DNA of 64,000 nucleotides from CAYYJS01 sp964472315 (GCA_964472315.1 CAYYJS010000013.1:11823-75822), one strand, 5' to 3'; shown: positions 41,755 to 53,249, numbered from the stretch's first letter. Numbers and translations: made by a program. The notes: generated by a model not told the origin, from the sequence alone.

Positions 41755-42987
41755 TCACGCCCTGATCTGGCCGGCAAGGGCCAGCGCACGGGCTTCGACG
41801 CTCTGGATTTCGGCAAAGCCCTGCGAACTGATCGGGTTGAGTCCCGCGCTGGCTTCCATGGACGAATCGGCTTCGTTGTAGATCGACGCCGGACAATCGG
41901 CGAGCCCGCGGAACTGAACGTTGCCCTTGTAGAGCCCGACGGTGACCGTTCCGGAGGCATGCGCGGCGAAGACATCGATGGCGGCCATGGCGGCCACCGT
42001 GACCGGATCGAAGTACCGGCCGTCATACACCTGATCGGCCACCAGCTTCGACAGGTGTGTGAACAACTTGGCGGCGCGGCGGTCCATCGTGGCCTGGTAC
42101 ACGGTCGCCAGGCACTGGGCCAGCAGCTCCATGCCCGGCGATTCGTACACGCCGCGGCTCTTGGTGCCGATGATCCGGTTCTCGAGCGCGTTCTTGAAAC
42201 CGATGCCGTTCCGGCCGCCGATCGTGTTCGCCAGCAACATGGCTTTCAGCGGCGTGACCTTGCGGCCGTCGATCGCGGTGGCCCGGCCCTTCACGAACGT
42301 CACGCTGACGGTCTCGCCCGCCTCGGGCGCGGCCTGCGGCCAGACGCCCATGGTCGGCTCCACGATCGTGCAGGGCGTCGACAGGCTTTCCAGATCCTCG
42401 GCCTCGTGACTCAACCCGGCCAGGTTGGCGTCGGTCGAGTAGCGCTTCTTGCCGCCGGGGAACGCCTCGATGCCGTGACGGCGCAGGTACTGCACCATCT
42501 CGAGTCGCCCGGGGAACTCCTTCAGCAGCGCCGCATCGCGCCACGGCGCGTAGACTTTCATGTCGGGCGCAAGGACGTTGGTGTAGCGCTCGAACCGCAT
42601 CTGGTCGTTGCCGCGACCCGTCGCGCCGTGCACGAGCACCGTGCACCCGCGTTTCCGCATCTCCGGAATCAGGCCCTGGACGGTCACCGCCCGCGCGATG
42701 CCCGTGGAGTTCCAGTAACCGCCGTCGTACATCGCCTGCGCCTTGATCATGGCGAAGCAGGCCTCGGCCATGGGCTTCTTCAGGTCGACGACGACGGTCT
42801 CGGCGCCGCAGGGGCGCATCTTCTCAACCACGCCGCCGATATCCGCCTCGTCCGGTTGGGCGAGGTCCGCCGTGAAGCAGACGACATCGATGCCGAGGTC
42901 GACGAACTTCTTCGTGACGGTCTTGCTGTCCAGCCCGCCGGACACGCAGATGCCAAGCTTCTCGTTCCTGAGTCGATCCAGCGTCAT
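41755..42987 (-). CDS. argG: argininosuccinate synthase
   Basis: Condenses citrulline and aspartate. The ATG at 42987 (MTLDRLRNEKLGICV) is preferred to 43005. The PP-loop is VSGGLDSKTVTKKF near 15; HGATGRGNDQMRFE near 115 and PGGKKRYSTDANLAG near 163 bind the substrates. The 410-residue length and pattern resemble the longer type-2 argG proteins. It follows argD by 4 bp. No argH or argF is in the window. Confidence 0.94.
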   Translation of the reverse strand: MTLDRLRNEKLGICVSGGLDSKTVTKKFVDLGIDVVCFTADLAQPDEADIGGVVEKMRPCGAETVVVDLKKPMAEACFAMIKAQAMYDGGYWNSTGIARAVTVQGLIPEMRKRGCTVLVHGATGRGNDQMRFERYTNVLAPDMKVYAPWRDAALLKEFPGRLEMVQYLRRHGIEAFPGGKKRYSTDANLAGLSHEAEDLESLSTPCTIVEPTMGVWPQAAPEAGETVSVTFVKGRATAIDGRKVTPLKAMLLANTIGGRNGIGFKNALENRIIGTKSRGVYESPGMELLAQCLATVYQATMDRRAAKLFTHLSKLVADQVYDGRYFDPVTVAAMAAIDVFAAHASGTVTVGLYKGNVQFRGLADCPASIYNEADSSMEASAGLNPISSQGFAEIQSVEARALALAGQIRA

Positions 42988-42991
42988 GGCG

Positions 42992-44225
<1,234 letters not shown>

Positions 44226-44233
<8 letters not shown>

Positions 44234-45104
44234 CGCTCAACATCTCCGTTCCAACACCCTTGTCCGTGAAGATCTCCAGCAGGAGCGAATGCCGCATCCG
44301 CCCGTCGATCATATGTACCTTGCGCACACCCGCGCGCAGCGCCTCCACACAACTCGCGATCTTCGGCAGCATGCCGCCGGAGATCACACCTTCCTCGATC
44401 AGCCGTTCCACCTCGCCCAGCCGGAGCGTCGGGATCACCGACGCCGGATCCTTGGGGTCCCGCAGCAAGCCGGGCACGTCCGACAGAAAAACCAGCTTGC
44501 GCGCCTGGAGCGCCTTGGCGACGGCCGCCGCCGCCACGTCCGCGTTGACGTTGTGCACGTGATGGTCCGCCCCGACGCCCAGCGGCGTGATGACCGGGAT
44601 CACGCCTTCCGCCAGGAACGCCCGGATCGGCGCGGCGTCGACGGCATCCGGCTCGCCGACAAAGCCCCAGTCCAGCCGTTCGCCCGTGACGGGATCGGTT
44701 TCCGTCTTGCGGGTCACCCGCAGGATTTCGTCGCCGTGCAGGCTGCGCGCCTTGACGCCCTTGCGCGTCAGGCCGCGCACGATCTGGGGGTTGATCTCGC
44801 CCTTGATGACGCGTTCGACCACCTCGATCGACTTCGCGCACGTCACGCGCAGGCCGCGCACGAAACGGGACTCGATGCCCTGTTCGACCATGCCGCGCGA
44901 GATGGCCTTGCCGCCGCCGTGCACGACGACGCAACGCATGCCGACGGTCGCCATGAAGGCGATGTCCGCCAGCACGCTGTCCACGTGCGCGGCGTCTTCC
45001 ATCGCGCTGCCGCCGAATTTGACGACGACGATCTCGCCGCGGAAGCTCTGAATGTAGGGCAGCGCTTCGATCAGCACCGCCGCCTTGCCGATGATCGTAT
45101 CCAT
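44226..45104 (-). CDS. argB: acetylglutamate kinase
   Basis: An amino-acid-kinase-fold enzyme (292 aa) with IVVVKFGGSAMEDAAH near 24, VVVHGGGKAISRGM near 60, and NVNADVAAAAVAKALQARKL. The ATG at 45104 has AGGTGG 8 bp upstream; a GTG at 45116 is possible. The N-terminal helix (IIGKAAVLIEALPYIQSFRG) is typical of the hexameric, arginine-inhibited form. It follows argJ by 13 bp. Confidence 0.94.
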
Positions 45105-45117
45105 GGGGACTACCACC

Positions 45118-46323
45118 TCAGGTCATATACTCCGCGTTGATCCGGACATACTCGTAGCTGCAATCGCACGTGTACACCGTCGCCTGGCCGTTGCCGACAT
45201 GCAGGCCGATCCGCACCGTGAATTCGGGTTTCGCGTAAACGGCCTCGACCGCCGCGAGCGAGAAGTCGGCGGCCGGGCACCCGTTGCGCACGGCGGCCAC
45301 GTCGTCGAAATCGATATCCACGCGGTTCTCGTCGATCCGCGCGCCGGAGTAGCCGACGGCGGCGATGACGCGGCCCCAGTTGGGGTCGCCGCCGAACCAG
45401 GCGGTCTTGACGAGCAGGGAGTTGGCGATGGCACGGGCCACGCGATCGGCATCGGCATCGTCGGCCGCGCCGTCGACCGTCACGGTCACGAGTTTCGTGG
45501 CGCCTTCGCCATCCTTGACGATCTTCAGCGCCAGGGTGCGGGCGACCTCCGTGACCGCGGCCTGGAAGGCCGGCCACTCGGGGTGCGCCTCGTCGAGCGC
45601 CGGGTTGCCGGCGGCGCCGTTGGCCATCAGCAGGACCGTGTCGTTGGTGCTCTGGTCGCCATCCACCGAAATCCGGTTGAAACTCAGCGCGACGGCGGCG
45701 GACAGACAGCGCTGGAGCGCCGGCTGCGCGACCGCGGCGTCGGTCGTCAGGAACGCGAGCATGGTGGCCATGTTCGGCTCGATCATCCCGGCGCCCTTGG
45801 CCATGCCGCCGATCCGGACGACACGGCCGCCGATGGTCAGCTCGGCCGCGGCCTGCTTCGGAACGGTATCGGTGGTCATGATGGCCCGCGCGGCATCGGG
45901 GCCGCCGGTCGGGGAAAGCGCGGCGGCGGCCAGGGCGGCGCCTTTTTCGATCTTGTCGATGGGCAGGGGTTTCCCGATCGTGCCGGTGGAACAGACGAAG
46001 ACGTGCCCGACCGGAACCTTCAGCAGCCGGGCTGTGGTGACGGCGGTGCGCTCCGCGGCGGCCATGCCGGCGGGACCGGTACAGGCGTTGGCGCAACCGC
46101 TGTTGACGATGATCGCCCGTGCCGTGCCGCCGGCCAGATGCGCGCGGCAGAGCTTGACCGGCGCGGCATGAACCTTGTTACGCGTGAACGTGCCGGCCAC
46201 CGCGGCCGGCGTGGTCGAGACGAGCAGCGCCATATCGAGCTTGTTCGCCTTGATGCCCGCTTCGATCCCGCAGGCCTGGTATCCCAGCGGGGTCGTCACA
46301 CCACCCTCGATCATCCTGTGCAT
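45118..46323 (-). CDS. argJ: bifunctional ornithine acetyltransferase/N-acetylglutamate synthase
   Basis: A self-cleaving Ntn-type enzyme (401 aa from 46323; an ATG at 46314 has better ribosome-binding spacing). GCANACTGPAGMAAAE and VCSTGTIGKPLPI form the oxyanion region; autocleavage occurs before the Thr in MIEPNMATMLAFLTTDA near 187. The end has NWGRVIAAVGYSGA. It recycles the acetyl group, so the pathway is cyclic. It is the first gene of argJ-argB-argD-argG-thiD. Confidence 0.94.
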   Translation of the reverse strand: MHRMIEGGVTTPLGYQACGIEAGIKANKLDMALLVSTTPAAVAGTFTRNKVHAAPVKLCRAHLAGGTARAIIVNSGCANACTGPAGMAAAERTAVTTARLLKVPVGHVFVCSTGTIGKPLPIDKIEKGAALAAAALSPTGGPDAARAIMTTDTVPKQAAAELTIGGRVVRIGGMAKGAGMIEPNMATMLAFLTTDAAVAQPALQRCLSAAVALSFNRISVDGDQSTNDTVLLMANGAAGNPALDEAHPEWPAFQAAVTEVARTLALKIVKDGEGATKLVTVTVDGAADDADADRVARAIANSLLVKTAWFGGDPNWGRVIAAVGYSGARIDENRVDIDFDDVAAVRNGCPAADFSLAAVEAVYAKPEFTVRIGLHVGNGQATVYTCDCSYEYVRINAEYMT

Positions 46324-46394
46324 AGTCCTTCGCTCCGCGTTCCGATGGTCGCTGAATCGTTGGCCGCCGCCGCGTTCGTCCGGTGCGCCCTGCG

Positions 46395-48344
46395 TCAACC
46401 GCGCGTCCGGCTCCGCCCGCCGCGCCCCGATGACGCGCCGCCGCGTCCGCCACTGCGTCCGCCGCTGCGTCCGCCGCCGCCGCCACGGGGTCCACGCGAT
46501 GATCCCTGTCGCGGCGCGCGGTCGGCCTCGTCCCGCACCGGCGCCGGCCGGGTCATGGGCGGCAACGGCTTCATCAGTTCTTCTTCCGGCATCCGGCACA
46601 TCATGGTTTCGCCGATGTATTTCTCGATGTCCGGGATGATGAACGACTCGTCCTCGCAGGCGAAGGATACCGCCTTGCCAAGCGCGCCGGCGCGGCCGGT
46701 GCGACCGATACGGTGAACGTAGTCATCGGGTTCGTACGGCAGATCGTAGTTCACCACGCAGTCGATATCGTCCACATGCAGACCGCGGCCCGCCACATCG
46801 GTGGCCACGAGCACGTTGACGCGCCCCGCCTTGAAATCCTCCAGCACGCGCATGCGCTTCCGCTGGTTCACCGCGCCGGAGAGCAGTTCGCAGTGCACGC
46901 CCAGACGCGTCAACGCGTCGGCGATGCGCTCCGTATGATCGCGACGGTTGGCGAAGACGAGCAGCTTGCGGTTCGAGACGTGCATGACCAGGTTGTACAG
47001 CACGGTCAGCTTCTCGCGACTCGAAACGATGTAGACGAGCTGCTGGACGGTATCCACCGCCACCTGCGTCGGTTCGATGTCCACGACCTCGGGGGCGGGC
47101 ATCCATTGCTCGGCGAGACGCTTGACGTCGTCAGTCAGGGTGGCGCTGAACAGCATCGTCTGCCGGCGGTCCTTCGGCGGCGTGGCGCCGATGATCCGGC
47201 GCACATCGGGGATGAAGCCCATGTCCAACATCCGGTCGGCCTCGTCGATGACAAGCCATTCCACTTCGCCCAGGTCGAGCGTCCTGCGCTGTTTGAAATC
47301 CAGCAGCCGCCCCGGCGTGGCCGCGATCAGATCGACCGTCCCGACGCGAAGCGCCTGCTCCTGCTTCGAAAAGTCCATGCCGCCATAGATCGCCAGGGAC
47401 CGCAGCGGCAGGTACTTGCCCAGCAACTCCGCGTCGTGCGCGATCTGCACGACCAGTTCGCGCGTCGGCGCCAGCACCAGCGCGCGCGGCGTGCCCGGCT
47501 TACGGTCCGGCTTCGGGCGGGCGAGGCACTGCGCGAAGATCGAGATCAGGAACGCGGCCGTCTTGCCGGTACCGGTCTGGGCGCGGCCGGTCACGTTCTT
47601 GCCGGTGCGCGCATGGGGCAGCACGCCGGCTTGCACCGGCGTGCAATACTGGAAGTTCAGATCGGCGATGGCATGCATCATGGCGTCAGGCAGGCCCAGA
47701 TCGTGGAAGCGCGTGAAGCCCTCCTTCGGCGGCACGACGAACTGGTCCGGCGACCACGGCGTGCCGGCATCGGCCGGTTCCGGTCGCGCCACCGGCGCGG
47801 TCTCGGCCGGCAGCTCCGGCATCGCATCCGCAGCGGTCTCGGCCGATACCCCGGTCGTTGCCTCCGCATCGGGTGCGGGGACATCTTCGACATCCGTGGC
47901 CACCGGCGCCGAATCGCCCGCCGCCGCACGCCCCCGCGGGCGTCGCCGCCGTCGCCGCCGCCGTTTCGCCACATCCCCGGCATCCGCGGCACCGGCCGCA
48001 AGGCCATCGGGCACGCTCGGGCGTGCCGGACGTGCCGGACGTGCCGGACGCGCTGGCGTGCGCGGCGCTTCGGGCTCGGCGACGGGAAGTGTCGCCTCCG
48101 CCTGCGGCTTGGCCAGCCGGGAAGCGCCCGGACGCCAGGTCTCGGCGGCGCCGGCCGCGCTCTTCAACCCATGGGCCGGTGGCACATGGACGGGGGGGGG
48201 CGAGGGGTGGTGCGGACGCCGCTTACGGGCGCCATCGCCGGTCTTCGCCGGCGGGGTAACGGGCGCACGGCCGAGCCCATCGGCCGGATTCCCGCCACGT
48301 CCCAGCAGTTTATTGCCCAGCTTCTTGATCAATTTCAGTGGCAT
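46395..48344 (-). CDS. DEAD-box RNA helicase with long disordered ends
   Basis: 649 residues. Residues 1-205 are low-complexity: KRRPHHPSP, a three-residue repeat ARPARPARPARPS, and KRRRRRRRRPRGRAA. The helicase core (210-580) has the Q motif, AQTGTGKTAAF, PTRELVVQ, VIDEADRMLDMGF, FSATL and HRIGRTGRAG. A Gly/Arg/Ser-rich tail (GGRSGGRSGGRGG) binds RNA non-specifically. It is related to RhlB/RhlE and probably acts in mRNA decay or ribosome assembly. The rpsI terminator lies just upstream. Confidence 0.92.
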   Translation of the reverse strand: MPLKLIKKLGNKLLGRGGNPADGLGRAPVTPPAKTGDGARKRRPHHPSPPPVHVPPAHGLKSAAGAAETWRPGASRLAKPQAEATLPVAEPEAPRTPARPARPARPARPSVPDGLAAGAADAGDVAKRRRRRRRRPRGRAAAGDSAPVATDVEDVPAPDAEATTGVSAETAADAMPELPAETAPVARPEPADAGTPWSPDQFVVPPKEGFTRFHDLGLPDAMMHAIADLNFQYCTPVQAGVLPHARTGKNVTGRAQTGTGKTAAFLISIFAQCLARPKPDRKPGTPRALVLAPTRELVVQIAHDAELLGKYLPLRSLAIYGGMDFSKQEQALRVGTVDLIAATPGRLLDFKQRRTLDLGEVEWLVIDEADRMLDMGFIPDVRRIIGATPPKDRRQTMLFSATLTDDVKRLAEQWMPAPEVVDIEPTQVAVDTVQQLVYIVSSREKLTVLYNLVMHVSNRKLLVFANRRDHTERIADALTRLGVHCELLSGAVNQRKRMRVLEDFKAGRVNVLVATDVAGRGLHVDDIDCVVNYDLPYEPDDYVHRIGRTGRAGALGKAVSFACEDESFIIPDIEKYIGETMMCRMPEEELMKPLPPMTRPAPVRDEADRAPRQGSSRGPRGGGGGRSGGRSGGRGGASSGRGGRSRTRG

Positions 48345-48364
48345 ATCGTATGTCTTCGGATAGC

Positions 48365-48399
48365 AAAAAAGGGCATGTCACGCGGACGGTGACATGCCC
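48365..48399 (-). terminator. intrinsic terminator of rplM-rpsI
   Basis: GGGCATGTCAC and GTGACATGCCC form a perfect 11-bp stem with a 7-base loop, followed on the minus strand by six T. It lies between the rpsI stop and the DEAD-box start. Confidence 0.9.
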
Positions 48400-48444
48400 T
48401 CAGACAATGCCAAGTTGTTGTCGTGCAACGCCGAAACCGCGTGA

Positions 48445-48843
<399 letters not shown>

Positions 48844-48857
48844 CGCTCGACTCCCTG

Positions 48858-49289
48858 TTACTGCCAGTCCACGACGCGCGGCTGTTGCGCCGCATGCGGG
48901 TGTTCCTGCCCGGCATAGACCTTCAGCCGCGTCGCCATCCGCCGGCAAAGGTTGTTTTTCGGCAACATACCACGTACCGCCAGCTTGATCATACGATCCG
49001 GATGATCCTTGCGCATGGCGCTCGCGGGGATCGATTTGAGGCCGCTACGGTACCCGGAGAACTGGTGATAGAACTTCTGATCTTCCTTGCGGCCGGTCAG
49101 CTTGACCTTGTCGGCGTTCACGACGACCACAAAGGCTCCGGTATCCACCTGGGGCGAAAACTGGGGCGTGTTCTTGCCGCGCAGCGCGTCGGCGATCTTT
49201 ACGGCGAGACGCCCCAACGGCCGGTCGGCCGCATCGACGACGAGCCAATCGCGCTGGTCGCCGGGGTCTTTCGGTAGAAAACTCTTCAT
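48858..49289 (-). CDS. rplM: 50S ribosomal protein L13
   Basis: 143 residues with VDAADRPLGRLAVKIADALR, GKNTPQFSPQVDTGAFVVVV and the MLPKNNLCRRMATRLKVYAG segment. It is the first gene of the L13-S9 operon; its promoter is about 35 bp upstream. Confidence 0.97.
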   Translation of the reverse strand: MKSFLPKDPGDQRDWLVVDAADRPLGRLAVKIADALRGKNTPQFSPQVDTGAFVVVVNADKVKLTGRKEDQKFYHQFSGYRSGLKSIPASAMRKDHPDRMIKLAVRGMLPKNNLCRRMATRLKVYAGQEHPHAAQQPRVVDWQ

Positions 49290-49324
49290 CGAAACATTCC
49301 TTCCGTCAAAATAGAACGGCGAAC

Positions 49325-49352
49325 ATTACAGCAGCCGCCCGCGCCATGTCAA
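49325..49352 (-). promoter_or_regulatory. strong sigma-70 promoter of rplM-rpsI
   Basis: A perfect TTGACA and a TGTAAT are separated by 16 bp on the minus strand, with an A/T-rich run just upstream of the -35 (eight A on the minus strand near 49365-49372) that may act as an UP element. Confidence 0.75.
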
Positions 49353-49417
49353 CACCCGCGATGCGTTTTTTTTGTGGTGGCAATGGCCGGGTGTTTCGCG
49401 AGCCGTCGGCCAGGGCG

Positions 49418-50896
49418 TCAGGCGTCGAAGGCGGCCTCGATGGCGGCGACCACCGTGCGCAGGGCCTGGACGCGCGCGACGTACTTGTCGTTGCCGGCGA
49501 TGACGGTCCAGGGCGCGACGGCGGTGCTGGTGCGCCGGATCATTTCGTCGACGGCCTGGTGGTAGAGCGGCCACTTCTTGCGGTTGCGCCAATCCTCGTC
49601 GGTCAGTTTCCACTGCTTGTGCACGACGGTTTCGCGTTCGTGGAACCGGCGCAGTTGCTCGTGCTTGTCGATGTGGATCCAGAACTTCACGATCACCGTG
49701 CCGGCATCGGCCAGCGACCGCTCGAACTCGTTGATCTCGTCGTAGGCGCGGCGCCATTCGGCTTCGGTGCAGAACCCCTCCACGCGCTCGACGAGGACGC
49801 GTCCGTACCAGGACCGGTCGAAGATCGTCAGGTGACCGGCCTTGGGAACTTCCTTCCAGAAGCGCCAGAGGTAGTGATGGTCGAGTTCTTCCCGCGTGGG
49901 GGCCGCGAAAGGCAGCACCTCGTACCCGCGCGGATCCAGTTCCCGCGTCAGCCGCTTGATATTGCCGCCCTTGCCGGCGGCGTCCCAGCCCTCGTACACG
50001 ATGGCCGCCGGTACGCGCCGCGCGTACATCTCGTGCTCGATCCGGCACAATCGCCGCTGAAGGCGGTCGCGCTCCCGCGTGTAGGCCTGTCGGGTCAGAC
50101 GCTGGCCCAGGTCCACGCGGTCCAGCGGCGACTCCTCGCGCGTGACCCGGCGACGCTCCGGTTTCATCGGCCGCCGGGCGGCCGCCCCGCCCGCCCGCGT
50201 CCGCGCGATGGCCTGGCGCAGGACGGCGTCCACCGTCTCCAGCACCTTCATGCGCGCGTACCGCTCGTCCGTGGCTTCCACGACCGTCCACGGCGCCTGC
50301 GCGGTGGAGGTCAGCTCGATCACCTCGTCGACCGTCCGCAGGCGCTCCCCGTAACGGCGATTCTCGCGGCGTTCCGCCGGGCCGAGTTTCCAGGCGAGGG
50401 CCTTGTCCGCCGCGATCTTCTTGAACCGCCGGGCCTGCTCCTTTTTCGAGATATGCAGCCAGAACTTCACGAGTGCCACGCCGTCGTCGGTCAACTGCCG
50501 TTCGAACTGCAGGATCGCCTCGCAGTCGCGACGACGGTCCAGTCCGTCCGCCTGGTCGCGCAGGACGCGGCCGTACCAGGAGCAGTCGAAGATCGCCAGG
50601 CGACCCTTGCGCGGCAGGCGCGTGGCAAAACGCCAGAGAAAGGGGCGCAGACGCTCGTCTTCGCTCGGCGCGGCGATCGCATGGACACGGAATCCGCGCG
50701 GATCGAGAGGCTCGACCAACCGGTTGATGCAGGTGCCCTTGCCGGCGGCTTCCCAGCCTTCGAAGACAATGACCACCGGCACGCCGGCCTCGAAGGCCTG
50801 GCGTTGCAGCGCGGCCAGCTCGAACTGCAGCGGCTCGAAGGCCGCCTTGTACGCCTTGCGAGGCAACGACTTGTCGAGATCCGTCTTCTCCAGCAT
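49418..50896 (-). CDS. pap: polyphosphate:AMP phosphotransferase (tandem PPK2)
   Basis: 492 residues made of two PPK2 domains. Domain 1 (about 15-230) has FEGWEAAGKGTCINRLVEPL and a lid with DCSWYGRVL; domain 2 (about 260-492) has YEGWDAAGKGGNIKRL and FDRSWYGRVLVERVEG. Both Walker A lysines are present. Tandem PPK2 enzymes of this type phosphorylate AMP to ADP with polyphosphate. RBS GAGGAGGA is seen. It is 18 bp downstream of the GT2 gene, so it is co-transcribed with polysaccharide genes. Confidence 0.92.
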   Translation of the reverse strand: MLEKTDLDKSLPRKAYKAAFEPLQFELAALQRQAFEAGVPVVIVFEGWEAAGKGTCINRLVEPLDPRGFRVHAIAAPSEDERLRPFLWRFATRLPRKGRLAIFDCSWYGRVLRDQADGLDRRRDCEAILQFERQLTDDGVALVKFWLHISKKEQARRFKKIAADKALAWKLGPAERRENRRYGERLRTVDEVIELTSTAQAPWTVVEATDERYARMKVLETVDAVLRQAIARTRAGGAAARRPMKPERRRVTREESPLDRVDLGQRLTRQAYTRERDRLQRRLCRIEHEMYARRVPAAIVYEGWDAAGKGGNIKRLTRELDPRGYEVLPFAAPTREELDHHYLWRFWKEVPKAGHLTIFDRSWYGRVLVERVEGFCTEAEWRRAYDEINEFERSLADAGTVIVKFWIHIDKHEQLRRFHERETVVHKQWKLTDEDWRNRKKWPLYHQAVDEMIRRTSTAVAPWTVIAGNDKYVARVQALRTVVAAIEAAFDA

Positions 50897-50914
50897 CGCG
50901 TCCGATCCTCCTCT

Positions 50915-51823
50915 TCAACGGTATTCGTGGTGGTAGCGGCCGCGCACGGCGGCAAGGTGGCCGAGATTGGCGGCGACCTTGGTGAGCCAGTAGCCGGCGT
51001 AGCGCGGCACCGGCAGGCAGAGAACGGTCAGCAGCGCGCTCGCCGCCAGGAAGCCGGCGGCGCGCCCGCCGAGCGCGACGGCGGCGCGCGTGCGGCCGCG
51101 GTTGTCGGCGAGATCGAGGGTGACGCGCGTGAACGTGTTACCCCCACGGTAGGCGCGGCGCAGAATCCAGCACAGACGCGTGCGGGCCGGCGGGATCCGT
51201 TCGACCACGCAGGCCTCCGGCGCGCTGATCCAGCGGGCGCCGTCGCGTCGCAGGCGCTTGAAGAGGTAGGAGTCCTCGCCGCCGGTCGTGCCGTAGCGCG
51301 CGGGGAACGGGTCCGGCATGGCTTTCAACAACGCCGCGCGGATGCAGCAGTTGCTCGTGGGTGTGGCGATGGCCTCCTCGCCGCATTCCGGCAGCGGGCG
51401 CGTGAAAAGGTAAAGCGTGCGGATCCAGGCGGCCGTTCCGACGGGGAACTCCGAGACGATACGGCCGAAAGAGCCGTCCGCGCCGAATTGCCGCACCGCC
51501 GCGAGGTGTGCGGCGATCCAGTGCGGCATGGCCGTCTCGTCGTCGTCGATGAAGAGAAGCCAGTCGCCGGTCGCGGCGCCGACGGCCACGTTGCGCGTCA
51601 GGCTGATGTTCTTTTCGGGCTGGGCGAGCGCCCGCAGCGCGAGGCCCGGCGGGGGACGACGGGCGCGGCAGACGGCCCCCGCCGAACCATCCGGATCGTT
51701 ATCCACCACGATGATCTCGACCGTCGTATCCGGCGGGAGCGTCTGGGCTTCGAGACTGTCCAGCAGGGCCGTCAGTCCCTCCGGACGGCGATAGGCCGCG
51801 ATGCACACGGAACAGCGGGTCAT
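50915..51823 (-). CDS. GT2-family glycosyltransferase
   Basis: A GT-A enzyme of 302 residues: SVCIAAYRRPEGLTALLDSL at the start, VEIIVVDNDPDGSAG, then the metal-binding GDWLLFIDDDET (DxD) near 88. GEDSYLFKRLRRDG near 182 is the ED motif of inverting GT2 enzymes. One C-terminal hydrophobic segment (about 253-275) anchors it to the membrane. The start overlaps the flippase stop (ATGA). Confidence 0.88.
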   Translation of the reverse strand: MTRCSVCIAAYRRPEGLTALLDSLEAQTLPPDTTVEIIVVDNDPDGSAGAVCRARRPPPGLALRALAQPEKNISLTRNVAVGAATGDWLLFIDDDETAMPHWIAAHLAAVRQFGADGSFGRIVSEFPVGTAAWIRTLYLFTRPLPECGEEAIATPTSNCCIRAALLKAMPDPFPARYGTTGGEDSYLFKRLRRDGARWISAPEACVVERIPPARTRLCWILRRAYRGGNTFTRVTLDLADNRGRTRAAVALGGRAAGFLAASALLTVLCLPVPRYAGYWLTKVAANLGHLAAVRGRYHHEYR

Positions 51824-53112
51824 GCGCGCGCATCCTCCGGCGGCGGGTTGATGTAGGTGTGATAAATCAGGGCCGCCCAGAGCAGAACGGCCATCGCGCC
51901 TTCACCGAGCAGCATGGCCGTCAGGGCGCCCGGGATGCCGGTGAGACGGATCAGCACGTACCCGGCGATGACAGTCACGACCATCATCGCCGTGTTGACC
52001 ATGGCCAGGAGCCGGAATTGCGTCAATACCTGCAATCCGAAGCTGGCGTTCATGCGGATGAACTGCGCCGCGGCGACGGCCGCCCAGAGCGGGACCAGAT
52101 CGAAGGCGCGGTCGAACTTGTCCGTGAAGAGGATGCGTTCGAGAAGCGGCGCCAGATGGCAAAGCACCGCGGCGTAGGCGACGATCATGGCCGGACCGGT
52201 GACGCAGGCGCCGATCAGGCCCCGGACGTAGACCCGCATGCGGCCATCCTGGCGCAGGCGCGCGCCGTGCGGCACCGAAACCTGCGCCCAGCCCTGCCGG
52301 ATCAGCATGAACGGCATGAGCAGCAGGCGGGCCGCCGACAGGTCGGCCACCGCCAGACTTCCCGCCATGGCGCCCAGCATGTAGGTCGAGCTGTAGGTCT
52401 GGATATGCACGGCGACGACGCCGAGCAGCGCCCACCGCCCGTGCTGCCAGTTCTCCGCGTAGGCGGCGCGCAGGTCGGCGGTTTCCCAGACCGGGTCGAG
52501 GTCCCGCCGCCGCAGCAGCATGAAGGCGGCCATGCACGAAAGGCCGCTGAACAGGAACGTCGTCGCGGACGATGCGGCGCCGGTTTGGACGGCCAGGACC
52601 AGCAGCGCCGCGAAAACCCCGAGCTGCACGAGATCCGCCCGGAGCACCGCGCTCGGCCGCTCCTCCGCGAAATCGTAGGCGCGCAGAAACTGGAGCAGCA
52701 GGACGCCCGCGCTGGAGGCGCACAGCGCCGCCACGATACCGACGCGAGCCATGTCGAGCCCCAGCGCGCCGGCCACCGTGACAACGAGCAGGGCGACGGT
52801 GGCAACCGGGACGATGCCCGCCAACTGCCCCCAGCACAGGGCGCGGACATAGCGGCGTTTGTCCGGTCCGTTCTTCGCGGCCAGCAGGACCGTCATCGGC
52901 GTGGTGACCACCGCGTTCTGGAGGGCGATGAGGAACAACGAGACGGGAAATGCGATCGCGTAGTATCCGTATTCCTGTTTGCTGGTGAACTTGATCAGCA
53001 CCACGGCCACGAGGAATCCGGCGGCCGACTTGAGAGCTTGATCGATGAAGGCGATCGCCGTGCGTCCGACCAAGTCGCCGCCGTCGGCCGGGGTATCTGC
53101 TTCGGTCGTCAT
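51820..53112 (-). CDS. Wzx-like polysaccharide flippase
   Basis: 430 residues with about 12 membrane segments, no signal peptide, and a MATE/oligosaccharide-flippase layout (start GRTAIAFIDQALKSAAGFLV). It should move undecaprenyl-linked repeat units to the periplasm. It is divergent from the Wza-like gene and heads the flippase-GT2-pap transcript. The window also contains the matching polymerase, chain-length and export genes on +. Confidence 0.85.
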   Translation of the reverse strand: MTTEADTPADGGDLVGRTAIAFIDQALKSAAGFLVAVVLIKFTSKQEYGYYAIAFPVSLFLIALQNAVVTTPMTVLLAAKNGPDKRRYVRALCWGQLAGIVPVATVALLVVTVAGALGLDMARVGIVAALCASSAGVLLLQFLRAYDFAEERPSAVLRADLVQLGVFAALLVLAVQTGAASSATTFLFSGLSCMAAFMLLRRRDLDPVWETADLRAAYAENWQHGRWALLGVVAVHIQTYSSTYMLGAMAGSLAVADLSAARLLLMPFMLIRQGWAQVSVPHGARLRQDGRMRVYVRGLIGACVTGPAMIVAYAAVLCHLAPLLERILFTDKFDRAFDLVPLWAAVAAAQFIRMNASFGLQVLTQFRLLAMVNTAMMVVTVIAGYVLIRLTGIPGALTAMLLGEGAMAVLLWAALIYHTYINPPPEDARA

Positions 53113-53249
53113 CGGTATCGTGCCGTTTCGTTAGCCGCCGCGGAGCCACGTGCCGGAAAAAAAAGGCTATCGCAAGCGTCGACGGCTTTGTAGCATGTTG
53201 TTTGCCCGCCTGTCATGCAGATAACGGACCGGCGGGAATGAAAGGGTGT

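Noticed and set aside
49326..50918. 530-codon frame overlapping pap on the same strand
   Set aside because: Arg/Gly-rich out-of-frame reading; the pap frame carries both PPK2 Walker motifs.
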